DNA of 5,721 nt from an uncultured Peptococcaceae bacterium. Lineage in GTDB: Bacteria; Bacillota; Dehalobacteriia; UBA4068; UBA4997. Within the stretch, counting starts at the first letter, position 1, and every line of letters begins with the position of its first letter. Positions 5,711 to 5,721 of the stretch are shown here, in pieces. Location: positions 1-5,721 of the forward strand of contig CANQSW010000087.1 of assembly GCA_947626615.1 (NCBI GenBank). The letters are read 5' to 3'. Below the pieces are notes generated by a model that searched no databases, was not told where the DNA came from, and saw only the letters and a list, made by a program, of their open reading frames with translations. The position numbers and the translations under genes are program-made.

Positions 5711-5721
5711 TTTATCCTCCC

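Noticed and set aside
1..5721. CRISPR array, tRNA, rRNA or a defence system
   Set aside because: No regularly spaced repeats, no cloverleaf or rRNA-like sequence and no defence-type proteins were seen; all well-supported genes belong to known housekeeping families.

Overview
This window looks like an ordinary chromosomal stretch from a GC-rich member of the Bacillota (Firmicutes). The pointers are a SpoVB-type flippase, a ProB without a PUA domain, a Firmicutes-like type I signal peptidase, a paralogous EF-G of the kind common in Clostridia and Negativicutes, and strong GGAGG ribosome-binding sites. Negativicutes is a possible finer placement, but that rests on general resemblance only.

Layout. 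Positions 1-196 (minus) hold the 5' part of a small membrane protein that runs off the left edge. Positions 197-523 have no gene. Most of this stretch is strikingly AT-rich (29% GC counted over 261-360, against 73% over 3901-4000 inside a gene). It carries a 17-bp-arm hairpin, a 30-bp near-palindrome that shares a 12-bp core with the hairpin in opposite orientation, a pair of direct repeats, and then a large GC-rich hairpin that probably terminates the operon arriving from the right. Positions 524-3367 (minus) are a two-gene operon: an EF-G-like GTPase followed after 12 bases by proB (glutamate 5-kinase). Positions 3368-3619 are a divergent intergenic region with a good minus-strand -10 box and small hairpins. 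Positions 3620-5167 (plus) are a SpoVB/MurJ-like lipid flippase gene. Positions 5168-5710 (minus) are a type I signal peptidase gene, complete, with its Shine-Dalgarno at the very edge of the window. The last two genes converge with no base between their stop codons.

Functionally these are housekeeping or envelope genes: a ribosome-associated GTPase paralogue, the first step of proline synthesis, lipid-linked precursor transport across the membrane, and removal of signal peptides. I see no CRISPR array, no tRNA or rRNA gene, no complete mobile element and no obvious new multi-gene system. The parts most worth a second look are the repeat-rich AT island at 197-401, the altered GTPase motifs of the EF-G paralogue, and the EF-G/proB pairing.
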